Shown here in pieces: positions 50,567 to 58,166 of a stretch of DNA of 58,166 nt. Position 1 is the stretch's first letter, and each line of letters starts with the position of its first letter. Position numbers and translations under genes: made by a program. The DNA is from an uncultured Verrucomicrobiales bacterium (GTDB taxonomy: Bacteria; Verrucomicrobiota; Verrucomicrobiia; Verrucomicrobiales; Akkermansiaceae). The notes below the pieces were generated by a model, which worked only from the letters and a program-made list of their open reading frames with translations, was not told the DNA's origin and ran no database searches. The DNA is taken from positions 1 through 58,166 of the forward strand of contig CALFVL010000007.1 of assembly GCA_937928425.1 (NCBI GenBank), given 5' to 3'.

Positions 50567-51757
50567 ATGAAGGGCCACCGATATTGGATGGCGGTGGTCT
50601 TTTTCCTGCTCGCTTCGGCGCCGGGGTTCTGGTTTCCGGCATTATCGAATGTTCTAGACCATTATGGACTGGGAACGTGGAAGCTAGCGGTTTTTCTAAC
50701 ACCGCCGATTGCTGGGATGATCTCGCCCTTGGTTTTTGGGGCTCAGGTGGATCAGCGCTTTCAGGCTCAGAAGGTGTTGGGCTGGATTATGCTCTCGGGG
50801 GCGGGCTTTCTCTTCATGGCATTCCATTCACTGGAGCAAGGCTGGGGTGGGGGCTGGTTTCTATTCTTTTTCATTATCAATGGACTGATTTCAGCACCTG
50901 CTTGGTCTTTACTGACTACGATCACGCTTTCTAATCTGAGTGATCCGGGGAAGAGCTTTGGCTATTTCCGAGTGTGGGGGACGGTGGGCTGGATGGTGGC
51001 GGGCTTAATTGTGAGTTTTGCAGAGCTCGATTTCTCCGCGCAGACTGGGAAGCTGGGTGCGGAGGTGAGAATTTTAGCAGGTTTAGCATGTTTCTTTTTG
51101 CCGGTGACCTTGCCGAAGGGGAGTAAGGCTAAATCTTGGCGTGATGCTCTGGGGCTGAGTGCGCTGAATTTACTGAAAGATCGCGACTTGTTCGTTTATT
51201 TCATCTCCGCTCTTTTATTCAGCATTCCTCTAGGGGCCTATTACTTACACACTCCAGAGCATTTAGAAGAGTTAGGGGTGACCGCAGTGAGTGGACTAAT
51301 GGCGATGGCTCAGCTGATGGAGACGCTGGCGATGCTGGTGATGGGCTGGGTGATTGCAAAGTACCGGGTGAAGACGATCTTGTTGATGGCCTTGGCCTTC
51401 GGGGTCTTACGGTATGCTTTTTATGCCGTGGATGGAGTGGGTTGGCTTCTCGTGGGAATTACCTTACACGGGATTTGCTGGACCTTCTTTTTTGAAGCTG
51501 GGCGAGTCTTCGTGCACCGCCGAGTGGAGGAGGGAATGCGGGCTCAGGCGCAGGCCCTGCTCGCCTTTTTCACGGGTGGACTTGGTGGGATTCTTGGAAT
51601 TGTAGTGGTGCACTACCTTTATGAAGCAATCGTAAAAGAGTATGGATGGTCTCCCTACTGGATGGTGCTGACGGGGATGAATTGTGTAGCGATGTTACTT
51701 TTCGCGATCGGCTACCAGGGTGTTTCTAAGCCAATTTCTGAAGAGCCTGAATCCTAA
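50567..51757 (+). CDS. MFS permease, nucleoside/sugar:H+ symporter-like
   Basis: The 396-residue product from MKGHRYWMAVVFFLLASAPG has about 12 hydrophobic helices (GMISPLVFGAQVDQRFQAQK marks the helix 2-3 loop of MFS proteins). Segments SFGYFRVWGTVGWMVAGLIV and AGRVFVHRRVEEGMRAQAQA are typical of the LacY/NupG/YegT-like nucleoside:H+ symporter group. Substrate is unknown; nucleosides or oligosaccharides are candidates. It follows glnS by five bases on the same strand and overlaps the convergent M48 gene by 32 bases at the 3' ends. Confidence 0.8.
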   Translation: MKGHRYWMAVVFFLLASAPGFWFPALSNVLDHYGLGTWKLAVFLTPPIAGMISPLVFGAQVDQRFQAQKVLGWIMLSGAGFLFMAFHSLEQGWGGGWFLFFFIINGLISAPAWSLLTTITLSNLSDPGKSFGYFRVWGTVGWMVAGLIVSFAELDFSAQTGKLGAEVRILAGLACFFLPVTLPKGSKAKSWRDALGLSALNLLKDRDLFVYFISALLFSIPLGAYYLHTPEHLEELGVTAVSGLMAMAQLMETLAMLVMGWVIAKYRVKTILLMALAFGVLRYAFYAVDGVGWLLVGITLHGICWTFFFEAGRVFVHRRVEEGMRAQAQALLAFFTGGLGGILGIVVVHYLYEAIVKEYGWSPYWMVLTGMNCVAMLLFAIGYQGVSKPISEEPES

Positions 51758-52991
51758 CGAGGACGGGAGGATGGGAGTGGTCTAAAAAGACTTCTAGTGG
51801 GTGTGGTGTGAGATTAGAGAGGTTATTTGCGGAAAGTTTCTTCAAGGCTGAGATGAGATGAGCGGGGGTGCCTTGATTGACTGCGGCGTATTCGTCAGCC
51901 TCGAATTCGTGCTTCCGAGAGAGGATGTTCATAAGGACCGAAAGAATGCGGGATACGGGTTTAAAGACGATCATGAAGAGAACAAGGCCTGCGGCGATGG
52001 CTGCTTTAGATCCGGCGGGAATGCCAAAGGCGGCAAAGAGTTGACCTCCGAGGGCGCTTTGAGGATCGATGGCCATTCCGAGGAGGAAGAAGATGACAGC
52101 AGTCTGGAGAATGGAGATGACGAGGCGCTGGATGATGTGTTTTTTCTTAAAATGCCCGATTTCATGCGCGAGGACGCCGACGAGTTCATCCGTGGTCTGG
52201 CTTTCGATCAGGGTGTCAAAGAGGGCGATTTTTTTCCGTTTTCCAAATCCTGTGAAAAAGGCATTCGACTTAGCCGAGCGTTTAGATCCATCCATGACTG
52301 AGATTTCGGTGAGCGGGAATTCGCATTTTTTGGCCATGCTTTGAATCGCTCGATTGAGTTCCTCATTCTGGAGTGGGGTGAATTTATTAAAGAGTGGAAG
52401 GAGGAATGAAGGTGCGAGATAGGTGAGAGCCAGTGAGATGACGGTAAAGCTGAGCCACGCCCAGAGCCAAGCATTCGGGATGGTCTGAAAAATCCATAGC
52501 ATGAGGCCTACGATTAATCCTCCGAGAATCGCGGTGAGGATGTGTGACTTTATCTGATCTGCGAGGTAGGTGGCGGCGGTCGTTTTATTAAAGCCAAAGC
52601 GCTCTTCGAGGACGAAGGTGTGATAAATATCAAAGGGCAGTGAGGTGGCCCATGTGCCGAGGTAGATAAGGGCGATAAAGCAGAGTCCAGTCGTGATCTC
52701 GCCCAGATTCCACTGAGTGACGATTCCCTCAAGCCACCCGAATCCTCCAAAGAACCAAAAGACAAGGAGGACGCTGAGAGAGGAAATGGACGAGAGGATG
52801 CCGTACTGGGCCTGCGCTTTTTCGTAGGCCTGAGATCGTTGGTATTTTTCGTCATCCCAGATGCCACGGAATTCTTCAGGGAGTTCAGCCTTAAGGTTTT
52901 TTAGGGTGAGAATGGTCGCGATGAGATCCAGTTTCCAAAGAAGGAAAAGAGCGATGATGAGAAGGATAGCTAGGAAGTTAAACTCGAGCAT
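51726..52991 (-). CDS. M48 family metallopeptidase (Ste24/CAAX-protease-like)
   Basis: The 421-residue membrane protein has helices near the N-terminus (FLAILLIIALFLLWKLDLIA) and around 65-200, the zinc motif VGVLAHEIGHFKKKHIIQRL (HEXXH, ~285), further helices and the third ligand in HEFEADEYAAV (~357). SKRSAKSNAFFTGFG precedes the active site as in Ste24 enzymes. It would cleave membrane proteins or prenylated/peptide substrates within the inner membrane. Its 3' end overlaps the MFS gene. Both zinc motifs are intact. Confidence 0.93.
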   Translation of the reverse strand: MLEFNFLAILLIIALFLLWKLDLIATILTLKNLKAELPEEFRGIWDDEKYQRSQAYEKAQAQYGILSSISSLSVLLVFWFFGGFGWLEGIVTQWNLGEITTGLCFIALIYLGTWATSLPFDIYHTFVLEERFGFNKTTAATYLADQIKSHILTAILGGLIVGLMLWIFQTIPNAWLWAWLSFTVISLALTYLAPSFLLPLFNKFTPLQNEELNRAIQSMAKKCEFPLTEISVMDGSKRSAKSNAFFTGFGKRKKIALFDTLIESQTTDELVGVLAHEIGHFKKKHIIQRLVISILQTAVIFFLLGMAIDPQSALGGQLFAAFGIPAGSKAAIAAGLVLFMIVFKPVSRILSVLMNILSRKHEFEADEYAAVNQGTPAHLISALKKLSANNLSNLTPHPLEVFLDHSHPPVLVRIQALQKLA

Positions 52992-53120
52992 AGGGAGAAG
53001 GTCAGGCTCAGGGAGGCGAGCGACAAGCCGAATTTTTTGATCTCAAAAAAGCCGTGATCAGGATGGAGAAAATTTACTTAGACTCTTGAAATATTTAAGC
53101 AATCTGTAACGATCGCGCAG

Positions 53121-53732
53121 ATGTTCCATCCAGCAAGGCAAATGAGGTTTAATTTTCTGGAAGATCCAGGAAATCAGAGCCTAGCTGCTGAGATGGCCCC
53201 GAGTGGAAATATCACTTTGCCTCAAGGGACGGATGTGGCTTTGGAAAAAATTTGCCAAGATTTGTTAGCTGACTTGGGTTTAGAGGACCTAAGGCGGCGC
53301 GTTTCCGTGGAGTGGAATAGCCGGATGCGCTCTTGTGCGGGGCGGGCCTTTTGGCCAAAGGGGAGCATTCAGCTAAATCCTAAGCTCGGAGGGATTTCTA
53401 AAGCGGAGATCCGCCAAACTCTTTTACATGAACTAGCGCACCTGATCGCATACGAGCGCCATGCGGGGCGTCGCATCAAAAGCCATGGTGAAGAGTGGCA
53501 GCAAGCTTGTGCTGAGGTGGGGATCCCAGGTGAGAAAGCGACTCATCAACTCTCTTTGCCAACTCGAGTGATGAAGCGGAAATGGCGTTATGAATGCCCT
53601 GAGTGCGACCAAGTGATCGAGCGTGTGCGGCGCTTTAAGAGCGCGGTCGCTTGCTATCACTGCTGTCTTGAGAAGACCGGAGGCGTTTTTCACCGGTCCT
53701 TTCAGCTCGTAGAGTACAGGCTGGGAACTTAG
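53121..53732 (+). CDS. SprT-like zinc metalloprotease domain protein
   Basis: The 203-residue product has the SprT core: VEWNSRMRSCAGRAFW, IQLNPKLGG, TLLHELAHLIAYERHAGRRI (HExxH, ~110) with a third His in KSHGEEWQQACAEVG. A C-terminal zinc ribbon follows (YECPECDQVIERVRRF, VACYHCC). SprT proteins are related to the DNA-protein crosslink protease Spartan. It is convergent with uxaC, only three bases away. It has no export signal. Confidence 0.87.
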   Translation: MFHPARQMRFNFLEDPGNQSLAAEMAPSGNITLPQGTDVALEKICQDLLADLGLEDLRRRVSVEWNSRMRSCAGRAFWPKGSIQLNPKLGGISKAEIRQTLLHELAHLIAYERHAGRRIKSHGEEWQQACAEVGIPGEKATHQLSLPTRVMKRKWRYECPECDQVIERVRRFKSAVACYHCCLEKTGGVFHRSFQLVEYRLGT

Positions 53733-53735
53733 GTT

Positions 53736-55154
53736 CTAGGCGAGTAGTCTCTCACTGTGATGAGGGAGGCCAAAGTAGGCGTGGGCGTTATGGTAACAGA
53801 TATTAGCGATCATCTGACTTAGGAGTTTCTGATCATTGGGGAGCTTCCCGTCTTCCACGTCTTGCCCTACGAGATGACACAGAAGGCGGCGGAAATACTC
53901 GTGACGAGGGAAGGAGAGGAAGGAGCGGGAATCGGTCAACATGCCCACGAAGTGGGAGAGGAGGCCGATCGAGGAAAGGGTGTTAATCTGGTCCTCCATT
54001 CCCTTGAGGGTGTCATTGAACCACCAACCAGAACCGAACTGGATTTTACCACGCTGTGGTGCTTCTTGGAATGAGCCACAGGCCGCGGCGAGCACGGCAT
54101 TATCTCGGGGGTTGAGATTATAGACGATGGTTTTAGGGAGTTTGTTTATTTTGTCCAAGGAGTCTAGAAAGCTGTAAAGGGCTTCTCCTTGAGGCCAGTC
54201 TCCGATGGAGTCGAAGCCTGAATCTGGGCCGAGTTTTTGAAAGAGGCGGGTGTTGGGATTCCGCTTAGGCCCTAGGTGTAACTGCATGGTCCAGTCTTTC
54301 TCCGCGAGCCACTGACCGAGGTGATACATGAGGAGGGCGCCAAAGGAGTCACTCTCTTCCGCACTTGCCTCTTTACCTTCACGGGCATTTTTAAGAATAC
54401 GATCTGCCTCAGCTTCATGGCAGGGATGAGCGAGGGCGTAGCGCATACCATGGTCACTCATGCGGCAGCCTCTCTCATGGAAGTAGTCAAAGCGGACCCT
54501 TAGGGCCTGGAGAAGATCAGTAAAGGTGTGGATGTTTTTACCCAGCTGATCTAGCCAAGGATTTAGAAGTGTGGGGCGATCGACGAAGAAGGCTTTATCG
54601 GGACGGAAGGTGGGATAGATCTTAGTAGGGCAGTCTGAAGCATTAGCGGCTTCGTGATGGCTGAGGTGATCCGTGGGGTCATCCGTGGTGCCTACGGCAT
54701 CTACGCGAAATTTTCTTAAAAGTCCCTGTGCGGTAAAGTCACTTTCACGGAGCCGCTCGTTACAGTGGGTCCAGACCTCTTCGGCAGTTTCAGGGCTTAG
54801 TAAGGTATCGATGCCGAAGCAGCGGCGGAGTTCTAGGTGGGTCCAGTCGTAGAGGGGATTCCGAAGAGTGTTCGGAATGGTCTCGGCATAGGCTTGGAAC
54901 TTCTCACGTGGAGAGGCCTCGCCGGTGATGTGTGATTCTGGAATCCCGTTTGCTCGCATCGCCCGCCATTTATAATGGTCGTGGCCCAGCCAGAGTTCGG
55001 TGATGTTTTCCCAGCTCTGATTATTAGCGACCTCATCAGGAGGAAGGTGGGTGTGGTAGTCGATGATAGGAAGATCCTTGGCGCAGTTGTGAAAAAGATT
55101 CTGGGCCGTTTCAGAAAGGAGGAGGAAATTGTCGTCAAGATATGTTCTAGCCAC
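53736..55154 (-). CDS. uxaC: Glucuronate isomerase UxaC
   Basis: UxaC converts glucuronate to fructuronate and galacturonate to tagaturonate, the first step of hexuronate use. The 472-residue product has the metal-binding start KDLPIIDYHTHLPPDEVANN (HxH), the family-specific ELWLGHDHYKWRAMRANGIP, VDAVGTTDDPTDHLSHHEAA, LHLGPKRNPNTRLFQKLGPD, and the C-terminal LTDSRSFLSFPRHEYFRRLL. Length matches E. coli UxaC (470). Together with the KDG kinase it points to uronate or pectin catabolism; the remaining genes (uxaA/B, uxuA/B, kdgA) are not in the window. Confidence 0.95.
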   Translation of the reverse strand: MARTYLDDNFLLLSETAQNLFHNCAKDLPIIDYHTHLPPDEVANNQSWENITELWLGHDHYKWRAMRANGIPESHITGEASPREKFQAYAETIPNTLRNPLYDWTHLELRRCFGIDTLLSPETAEEVWTHCNERLRESDFTAQGLLRKFRVDAVGTTDDPTDHLSHHEAANASDCPTKIYPTFRPDKAFFVDRPTLLNPWLDQLGKNIHTFTDLLQALRVRFDYFHERGCRMSDHGMRYALAHPCHEAEADRILKNAREGKEASAEESDSFGALLMYHLGQWLAEKDWTMQLHLGPKRNPNTRLFQKLGPDSGFDSIGDWPQGEALYSFLDSLDKINKLPKTIVYNLNPRDNAVLAAACGSFQEAPQRGKIQFGSGWWFNDTLKGMEDQINTLSSIGLLSHFVGMLTDSRSFLSFPRHEYFRRLLCHLVGQDVEDGKLPNDQKLLSQMIANICYHNAHAYFGLPHHSERLLA

Positions 55155-55210
55155 AGCTGGAGGCTAGACCATAGGGCAACTCCTCGCAAAGCGAGAAATG
55201 GAGGACGGGC

Positions 55211-57319
55211 CTAGAGATTCAGGCTTTTCTCGTGGAGGGGATTAGCAGGGCCGCCCTTACGGAGGTAGTCTCGGTAGAGCTCCTTAGCCTCTTCCTTTTG
55301 TGACTTTGTTAAGGCGATGATGGAGAGGTTATAATAGGGTTCATAAAGGGCGGCATTCTGAGTGATCGCTTCTTTGTAATGAAATTCGGCCTCGCTCAGT
55401 TTATTGGTTTTTCCTGCGATGTTTCCGAGAAGGATGTGTGCTTTGGCATTTTCTGGCTCTAGCGAGAGAGAGCGTTTCATCTCCTCGGCGGCATCGTCAT
55501 AAAGGCCTTGGCGGTAGAGAGAGTCTCCGAGCATAAAGTGGGCAAAGGGGATCTTACGGTCGCCTGCAATGAGAATGGATTTACGGAAAAGGCGTGTGGC
55601 GGAGTGAGAGTCATCTAAGCGCAGATTGACGATGCCGAGATTCACCATAGCCTCCCATGCGCCGGGATCTTCATCCACGATGAGCTGTAAATTTCCACGA
55701 GCGGCCTGAAAGTCTCCCTTGGTAAAGAGGCGTTTTGCCACTTGGTTCAGATCCTTAGTCATCTGCCGGAGGTCGGAGGTGGCTTTGTTAAATTCTTGGG
55801 CAGAAGGGCGCTCGCTATTGGTAAAGCTAGGATTTTGGACCGTGCGTTCTAGGAGTTCCATCTCCTCGATTGTGAGTTCCATTTTCTGATCACCACGGAT
55901 GCGGGCCATGGCGTCTTTAAAGTGCGTATCGTTCTCTGCCTTCCGTTCACCTTGCTCAAGGAGGAGCTGAGCGGCTCCAAGCTGAGCGGCCATTTTCGCT
56001 TTCTGTTTCTCGATGATCTCACGAAGCATGGCTACTTCTTCTCGTCCTCGCTGGTTAAGTTCTTTCCCGTTTAGCTGAGAGAGAAGGTCTGCCTCGGCTT
56101 GCTGGAGGCGCTTTTCGAGCCGACTCATTCTTAAGTTCGCCTGAGTGTTTGCTTTTTGGAGGTTTTCAATTTTTGCCTTAGCGACGACGAGGCGTTGCTT
56201 GGCGAGGAGGATGACTTCTTTCTTCGAGTTTGCCTCGGCTTGGACGGCATCAAGGTTCGCTTTAGCTTCATTAAGTTCCTGGCTGAGGGTGACGTTCTGC
56301 GTGATGAGTTCTTGCACGCGGTCGGCTTCATTCATCTTAAGAAGAGCTTTCATCTGATCGCGTTCTCCGATGAGGTTTTCACGTTCACTCTCTAGTTCTT
56401 TCACCATTTTTTGGGATTGGGTGAGCTGCTGGCTGAGATCATCAACTGTCCGGTTGACCTCGGCGATGATGGCATCTCGCTCTACGATGACTTTCCTTAA
56501 TTTATCAATTTGCTCTTGTTGGCCTTCTACGACACGGCCATTGATTTTACTCTGTTTTGCGATGATGGCCTCGAGCTCGGCCTTCTCGGCATTCGCAGCG
56601 GCGAGGAGTCTCTGTGTGTTTTCGAGCCGTCGCAGTGTCTTTTCTCTCTCGGCGTCCGCTTTATTTTTGGCGTGTTCCATGGCATTGCGCTCTCGGCGGA
56701 GTTGATCAATCTGCTGGTTTAAATCACGCACTTGATCTTTGAGGGGGGAGGCGGCTAGGCGGAAGAGTTCGTTTTCTCGTTGTTGGATAAGCTGGCGGAG
56801 GCGCGCGCTGTCAGCATCGCGCTGATTTGGCTTTTGGCTGAGTTCAGTTTTTAAACCAGTGATCATCCGCTGGAGTTCCTGAACCCTTCGTGAGTCCGCG
56901 CCACTAGGGCCGATCGTGCCCGGAACTTGGAGGCTGCTAGGGCCGGACTCTCCGGGAATTTCTAGAAGGGGAGTTTCTCCTTCCTTCTGTTGGGTCTTTT
57001 GCTGGCTGAGTGCCTTTCCATGGATGTTTTCCATGGCCTTTCTGGTGGCATCACTGCGGAATTTTAGCCCCTCTTTGCGGAAGTTCGGGCGGGTGACCTT
57101 GATGATATCGAAGAAGGAAACGGCTTTACGGTACTTAGTGAAGGCGGTCACGTAGTCTTGTTTCTGCTCAGCCTCCTCGGCTTCCTTCACGAGGCTCCAC
57201 GCTTGGAAGTAGAGTTCACCGGGGTCTAAGTCAGCGAGCTCCTCTGGTGTCTGCGCCCAAGTCTGCTGGCAGAGGAGGACCACAAAGACGAGGCAAATGA
57301 GGTGACGTAGATAGCGCAT
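55211..57319 (-). CDS. Exported coiled-coil / TPR protein
   Basis: The 702-residue product has a signal peptide (MRYLRHLICLVFVVLLCQQTWA) and an N-terminal TPR-like helix pair (GELYFQAWSLVKEAEEAEQK). A Pro/Gly-rich linker (PLLEIPGESGPSSLQVPGTI) leads into a very long coiled coil (~150-470, EEKTLRR/LEN-type heptads). C-terminal TPRs (AWEAMVNLGIVNLRLDDSHS; YEPYYNLSIIALTKSQKEEA, ~545-690) follow. No enzyme motif is seen. It could span periplasm to envelope as a structural or scaffold protein. It stands alone between uxaC and the tRNA cluster. Confidence 0.8.
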   Translation of the reverse strand: MRYLRHLICLVFVVLLCQQTWAQTPEELADLDPGELYFQAWSLVKEAEEAEQKQDYVTAFTKYRKAVSFFDIIKVTRPNFRKEGLKFRSDATRKAMENIHGKALSQQKTQQKEGETPLLEIPGESGPSSLQVPGTIGPSGADSRRVQELQRMITGLKTELSQKPNQRDADSARLRQLIQQRENELFRLAASPLKDQVRDLNQQIDQLRRERNAMEHAKNKADAEREKTLRRLENTQRLLAAANAEKAELEAIIAKQSKINGRVVEGQQEQIDKLRKVIVERDAIIAEVNRTVDDLSQQLTQSQKMVKELESERENLIGERDQMKALLKMNEADRVQELITQNVTLSQELNEAKANLDAVQAEANSKKEVILLAKQRLVVAKAKIENLQKANTQANLRMSRLEKRLQQAEADLLSQLNGKELNQRGREEVAMLREIIEKQKAKMAAQLGAAQLLLEQGERKAENDTHFKDAMARIRGDQKMELTIEEMELLERTVQNPSFTNSERPSAQEFNKATSDLRQMTKDLNQVAKRLFTKGDFQAARGNLQLIVDEDPGAWEAMVNLGIVNLRLDDSHSATRLFRKSILIAGDRKIPFAHFMLGDSLYRQGLYDDAAEEMKRSLSLEPENAKAHILLGNIAGKTNKLSEAEFHYKEAITQNAALYEPYYNLSIIALTKSQKEEAKELYRDYLRKGGPANPLHEKSLNL

Positions 57320-57460
57320 GGGATGAGAATGTTAGCAAAGAGCTCGGTGCGGGAAAAGGGTAGAATGGGTCGTGTTCATGTCCAGAATTTCAGAATTTAC
57401 GCTTTAGGCTATGATGGTATTGACAGGGAGGAGGGAGGAGATTACCTATCCGGCGTTGAG
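57320..57460. other. Intergenic spacer before tRNA-Cys
   Basis: 141 bases with no recognised gene; it holds the promoter side of the coiled-coil gene (minus) and of tRNA-Cys (plus). Confidence 0.3.
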
Positions 57461-57535
57461 GGCGGAGTAGCCAAGTGGTAAGGCGCGGGTTTGCAAAACC
57501 TGTATTCGCGAGTTCGATTCTCGCCTCCGCCTCCA
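57461..57535 (+). tRNA. tRNA-Cys (GCA)
   Basis: The cloverleaf is complete: acceptor GGCGGAG/CTCCGCC, D-arm AGCCAAGTGGTAAGGC, anticodon loop TTGCAAA (GCA), T-arm AGTTCGATTCT, discriminator U73 (as expected for tRNA-Cys) and encoded CCA. A terminator hairpin follows. Confidence 0.97.
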
Positions 57536-57544
57536 GTTTTTTTT

Positions 57545-57583
57545 AAAGGTCGGGCCCTTTTTGATGAGGGGTCTGACCTTTTT
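57545..57583 (+). terminator. Terminator after tRNA-Cys
   Basis: AAAGGTC...GACCTTT, with inner GGGCCC/GAGGGGT-type pairing, forms a hairpin ending in TTTTT. It lies 10 bases past the tRNA. Confidence 0.65.
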
Positions 57584-57758
57584 CTTGTCCTTTTGGTTTC
57601 TTGGTCATTAGTGATGGCGTGGGGAAAGGGAGTCGATCGATCTGAGGAGTGGGTGTTTCGTTTTTTAGATGGGATTGAAAAAAAGTGATATTGAGATTCC
57701 TTTTTTCTTGATGATTCCTCCGGATCAAGCCAGATTCCGCCCGCACCGAAAGGTGAAT

Positions 57759-57833
57759 TCCGGCGTAGCTCAGTGGTAGAGCGGGTGACTGTTAATCACT
57801 AGGTCCTTGGTTCGAACCCAAGCGCCGGAGCCA
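57759..57833 (+). tRNA. tRNA-Asn (GUU)
   Basis: The cloverleaf is complete: acceptor TCCGGCG/CGCCGGA, D-arm AGCTCAGTGGTAGAGC, anticodon loop CTGTTAA (GTT), T-arm GGTTCGAACCC, discriminator G and encoded CCA. Confidence 0.97.
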
Positions 57834-57835
57834 AT

Positions 57836-57876
57836 GAAAGCCTCTGACCTGTAATGGGTGAGGGGCTTTCGCCTTT
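57836..57876 (+). terminator. Terminator after tRNA-Asn
   Basis: GAAAGCCTCTGACC and GGGTGAGGGGCTTTC pair around a short loop and are followed by CTTTT. It lies directly after the tRNA. Confidence 0.6.
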
Positions 57877-57931
57877 TATGTTGGTTTAGATTTAGGCTTT
57901 TTTCAGCAAGGCGAGGTGATGAGCTCACTTT

Positions 57932-58166
57932 CTAAGCGAGGATGGGTTTGACGATTTTTCCGTGAACGTCGGTGAGGCGGAAGTGGCGGCCTTGGAACCT
58001 GTAGGTGAGGGCGGTGTGGTCGATTCCGAGAAGGTGAAGGATGGTGGCTTGGAGGTCGTGAATGTGGACGGCATTTTCATCATAGGCGTGCTTGTCCGGT
58101 GAGATGCTGAGTCCATTCTGGTCGACGAGGTTGTAGCCGTAGTCGTCAGTCTGGCCGAAGGATATG
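57932..58166 (-). CDS. DUF1501 protein, C-terminal end only (runs off window)
   Basis: Reading the minus strand from the window edge gives [20 protein letters not shown], then [40 protein letters not shown] and [14 protein letters not shown] before TAG. The [15 protein letters not shown] and [15 protein letters not shown] patterns are the C-terminal signature of DUF1501 proteins of Planctomycetes and Verrucomicrobia. They are related to sulfatase/alkaline-phosphatase folds and are usually paired with DUF1549/DUF1553 cytochrome-like proteins. The start, active site and any partner gene lie beyond 58166. Confidence 0.88.
   Translation of the reverse strand, partial: ISFGQTDDYGYNLVDQNGLSISPDKHAYDENAVHIHDLQATILHLLGIDHTALTYRFQGRHFRLTDVHGKIVKPILA

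Noticed and set aside
40425-57833. tRNA genes as integration sites of an island
   Set aside because: No integrase, direct repeat of the tRNA 3' end, or foreign composition was seen next to tRNA-Ala, tRNA-Cys or tRNA-Asn.

Overview
The window reads as a chromosomal segment of a Verrucomicrobiota bacterium (Verrucomicrobiae type). The signs are a PEP-CTERM surface protein, the Chlamydia/Verrucomicrobia small basic protein (TIGR04137 type), a DUF1501 protein, a CreB/CreC-like two-component pair, hexuronate-catabolism genes, and LpxA, which implies a Gram-negative envelope. No phage, transposase, CRISPR array or rRNA was seen. Three tRNAs are present: Ala-GGC, Cys-GCA and Asn-GUU.

Layout. The first ~2.1 kb is unlike the rest. 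It is a T-poor, ACGA-rich degenerate repetitive tract (1-1575) followed by a coiled-coil/Asp-Tyr-Arg-rich reading frame (1595-2080, minus). It runs directly into the 3' end of a sugar-phosphate isomerase/epimerase gene, which is cut short at about position 2100. This looks like a chimeric contig end or a foreign insertion. From 2.1 to 13 kb there are PepP, a lactonase-type propeller, a PhoD-like phosphatase, GlnD (PII uridylyltransferase), an L,D-transpeptidase, a family-2 glycosyltransferase and an SMP-30 protein. From 13 to 23.6 kb there are SMC, a PEP-CTERM protein, creBC, hpt plus a coupled LOG-family protein, a thioredoxin-like lipoprotein and XapX.

The most coherent functional block is 23.6-27.6 kb: two divergent ammonium transporters and a TorF-like outer-membrane barrel. 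Each of the three has a sigma-54 type GG-N10-GC promoter directly upstream. With glnD at 7-10 kb this suggests an NtrC/RpoN-controlled ammonium acquisition regulon, although no glnK or rpoN gene lies in the window.

From 27.6 to 40 kb come a coiled-coil protein next to acetyl-CoA synthetase, an RsuA/RluB pseudouridine synthase, the small basic protein, Rex, a large membrane pseudokinase (HRD changed to HGN), a trypsin-like lipoprotein, KdgK-type sugar kinase, a D-2-hydroxyacid dehydrogenase, LpxA and RadC. From 40 to 53 kb come a DCC protein, tRNA-Ala, RsfS, CinA, VapBC, an M16 peptidase, a glycosyltransferase, an M20 dipeptidase, GlnRS, an MFS permease and an M48 peptidase. The last stretch holds SprT, glucuronate isomerase (UxaC), a coiled-coil/TPR exported protein, tRNA-Cys, tRNA-Asn and the C-terminal end of a DUF1501 protein.

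KdgK and UxaC, some 17 kb apart, belong to the hexuronate/pectin degradation route. Most other genes are housekeeping. All functional names come from reading motifs by eye; no database search was run.
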